Part shown: positions 63,676-64,000 of the stretch, piece by piece
How the letters are laid out: each line of letters opens with the position of its first letter
Numbering within the stretch: the stretch's first letter is position 1
Assembly: GCF_000585415.1 (NCBI RefSeq)
Contig: NZ_KK073876.1
Coordinates: forward strand, 1,671,810 to 1,735,809
Direction of reading: 5' to 3'
Length of the DNA stretch: 64,000 nt
From: Sphingomonas jaspsi DSM 18422
GTDB taxonomy: Bacteria; Pseudomonadota; Alphaproteobacteria; Sphingomonadales; Sphingomonadaceae
Notes under the pieces: generated by a model
What the model saw: only the letters and a program-made list of their open reading frames with translations
Databases searched by the model: none
Told to the model about the DNA's origin: nothing
Made by a program: the position numbers and the translations under genes

Positions 63676-64000
63676 GCTTTACCGTGACGACGGTGTCGTC
63701 TTCCACCACTTGCTGATCGACGATTTCACCGCGCGCATGGAGCCACGCCAATCGGCCGCCGTCGGCGACCGGAATGCGCACGATGTGCGTTTGCGCACCG
63801 CTATGCAAAAGGCGTGAGATCTCGTCGCGCAGGACGTCGACCCCCTCCCCGGTCAGCGCCGATACCGCAACGACGTCATCGCGTCGGTCTGATTCGCCTT
63901 CGATTTCGCTGCGGTCGAGCCTGCTCAAGGCGTCAATCTTGTTCCATACTTCCAGCCGAGGGGGCGAATCCTCCTCGTTCAGGCCGAGAACCCCTAGGAC
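63638..64000 (-). CDS. hflX: GTPase HflX (C-terminal part, runs off the window)
   Basis: The last 120 codons of a reverse-strand gene whose start lies beyond base 64000. The G4 motif appears as VWNKID just inside the window edge (near 63930), followed by the G5-like VAVSALTGEGVDVLRDEI and the C-terminal domain of HflX, ending LSPENWARFQRL. HflX is a ribosome-associated GTPase that rescues stalled or heat-damaged ribosomes. Its 3' end overlaps mazG by 38 bases. Confidence 0.85.
   Translation of the reverse strand, partial: VLGVLGLNEEDSPPRLEVWNKIDALSRLDRSEIEGESDRRDDVVAVSALTGEGVDVLRDEISRLLHSGAQTHIVRIPVADGGRLAWLHARGEIVDQQVVEDDTVVTVKLSPENWARFQRL

Overview
The window looks like chromosome of a high-GC alphaproteobacterium of the order Sphingomonadales. 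The grounds are the strong G/C preference at third codon positions, an elongator tRNA-Met and a tRNA-Ser(TGA) of alphaproteobacterial type, alphaproteobacterial forms of ProRS, MetRS and NADP-isocitrate dehydrogenase, two TonB-dependent receptors, and a bamA-skp-fabZ cluster without lpxD, lpxA or lpxB, as expected for bacteria that use glycosphingolipids instead of LPS. Genus is not determinable by eye. I see no insertion sequence, prophage, integrase or CRISPR array; most of the window is ordinary core genome packed into tightly overlapping operons.

Layout. 1-2825: end of the cytochrome c maturation operon (ccmF, ccmG, ccmH, ccmI). 2810-4510: alanine dehydrogenase with a divergent Lrp/AsnC regulator. 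4632-9488: two tandem Kup K+ transporters, a 2H phosphoesterase and a DUF3775 gene. 9620-12320: tRNA-Met, then a two-gene unit of a TIR-membrane-TPR protein and an unrecognised small beta-rich protein. 12644-23681: proS, lolC, lolD, dnaE, mtgA (reverse), alaS and a GFA-family gene. 23678-29816: a Kef-type antiporter, a small DUF2945 protein, an FAD monooxygenase, icd, psd and pssA. 29767-30123: a small reverse-strand membrane-protein gene whose promoter region carries two matches to the alphaproteobacterial LexA box. 30273-40899: rpsB-tsf-pyrH-frr-uppS-cdsA-dxr-rseP-bamA-skp-fabZ, combining translation, isoprenoid/undecaprenol, phospholipid and outer-membrane assembly genes. 40865-45340: a reverse-strand vitamin B12 uptake operon (receptor, binding protein, permease, ATPase) under a cobalamin riboswitch. 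45446-50000: rpmE, a GNAT acetyltransferase, a DUF2207-LemA pair and glutaryl-CoA dehydrogenase. 50019-54431: a TonB-dependent receptor, tRNA-Ser, and a TauD-like dioxygenase divergent from a sulfotransferase-like gene. 54517-62813: lytic transglycosylase, D,D-carboxypeptidase, tmk, holB, metG, tatD, an MBL hydrolase and two tandem retropepsin-like membrane proteases. 62878-64000: mazG and the C-terminal end of hflX.

The most interesting items are (i) the LexA-box-flanked small membrane protein next to pssA, a candidate SOS-induced membrane effector; (ii) the TIR-TM-TPR plus small-protein pair, a candidate NAD-dependent defence or stress module; (iii) the B12 riboswitch with a readable Shine-Dalgarno-masking hairpin, feeding a receptor that appears to lack an export signal; (iv) an 8-bp hairpin that buries the lemA ribosome-binding site; (v) an intrinsic terminator just upstream of mtgA on the mtgA strand; and (vi) a duplicated 17-bp element with a perfect palindromic core upstream of the second TonB receptor. 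All function calls are from reading motifs and context; no database search was possible.
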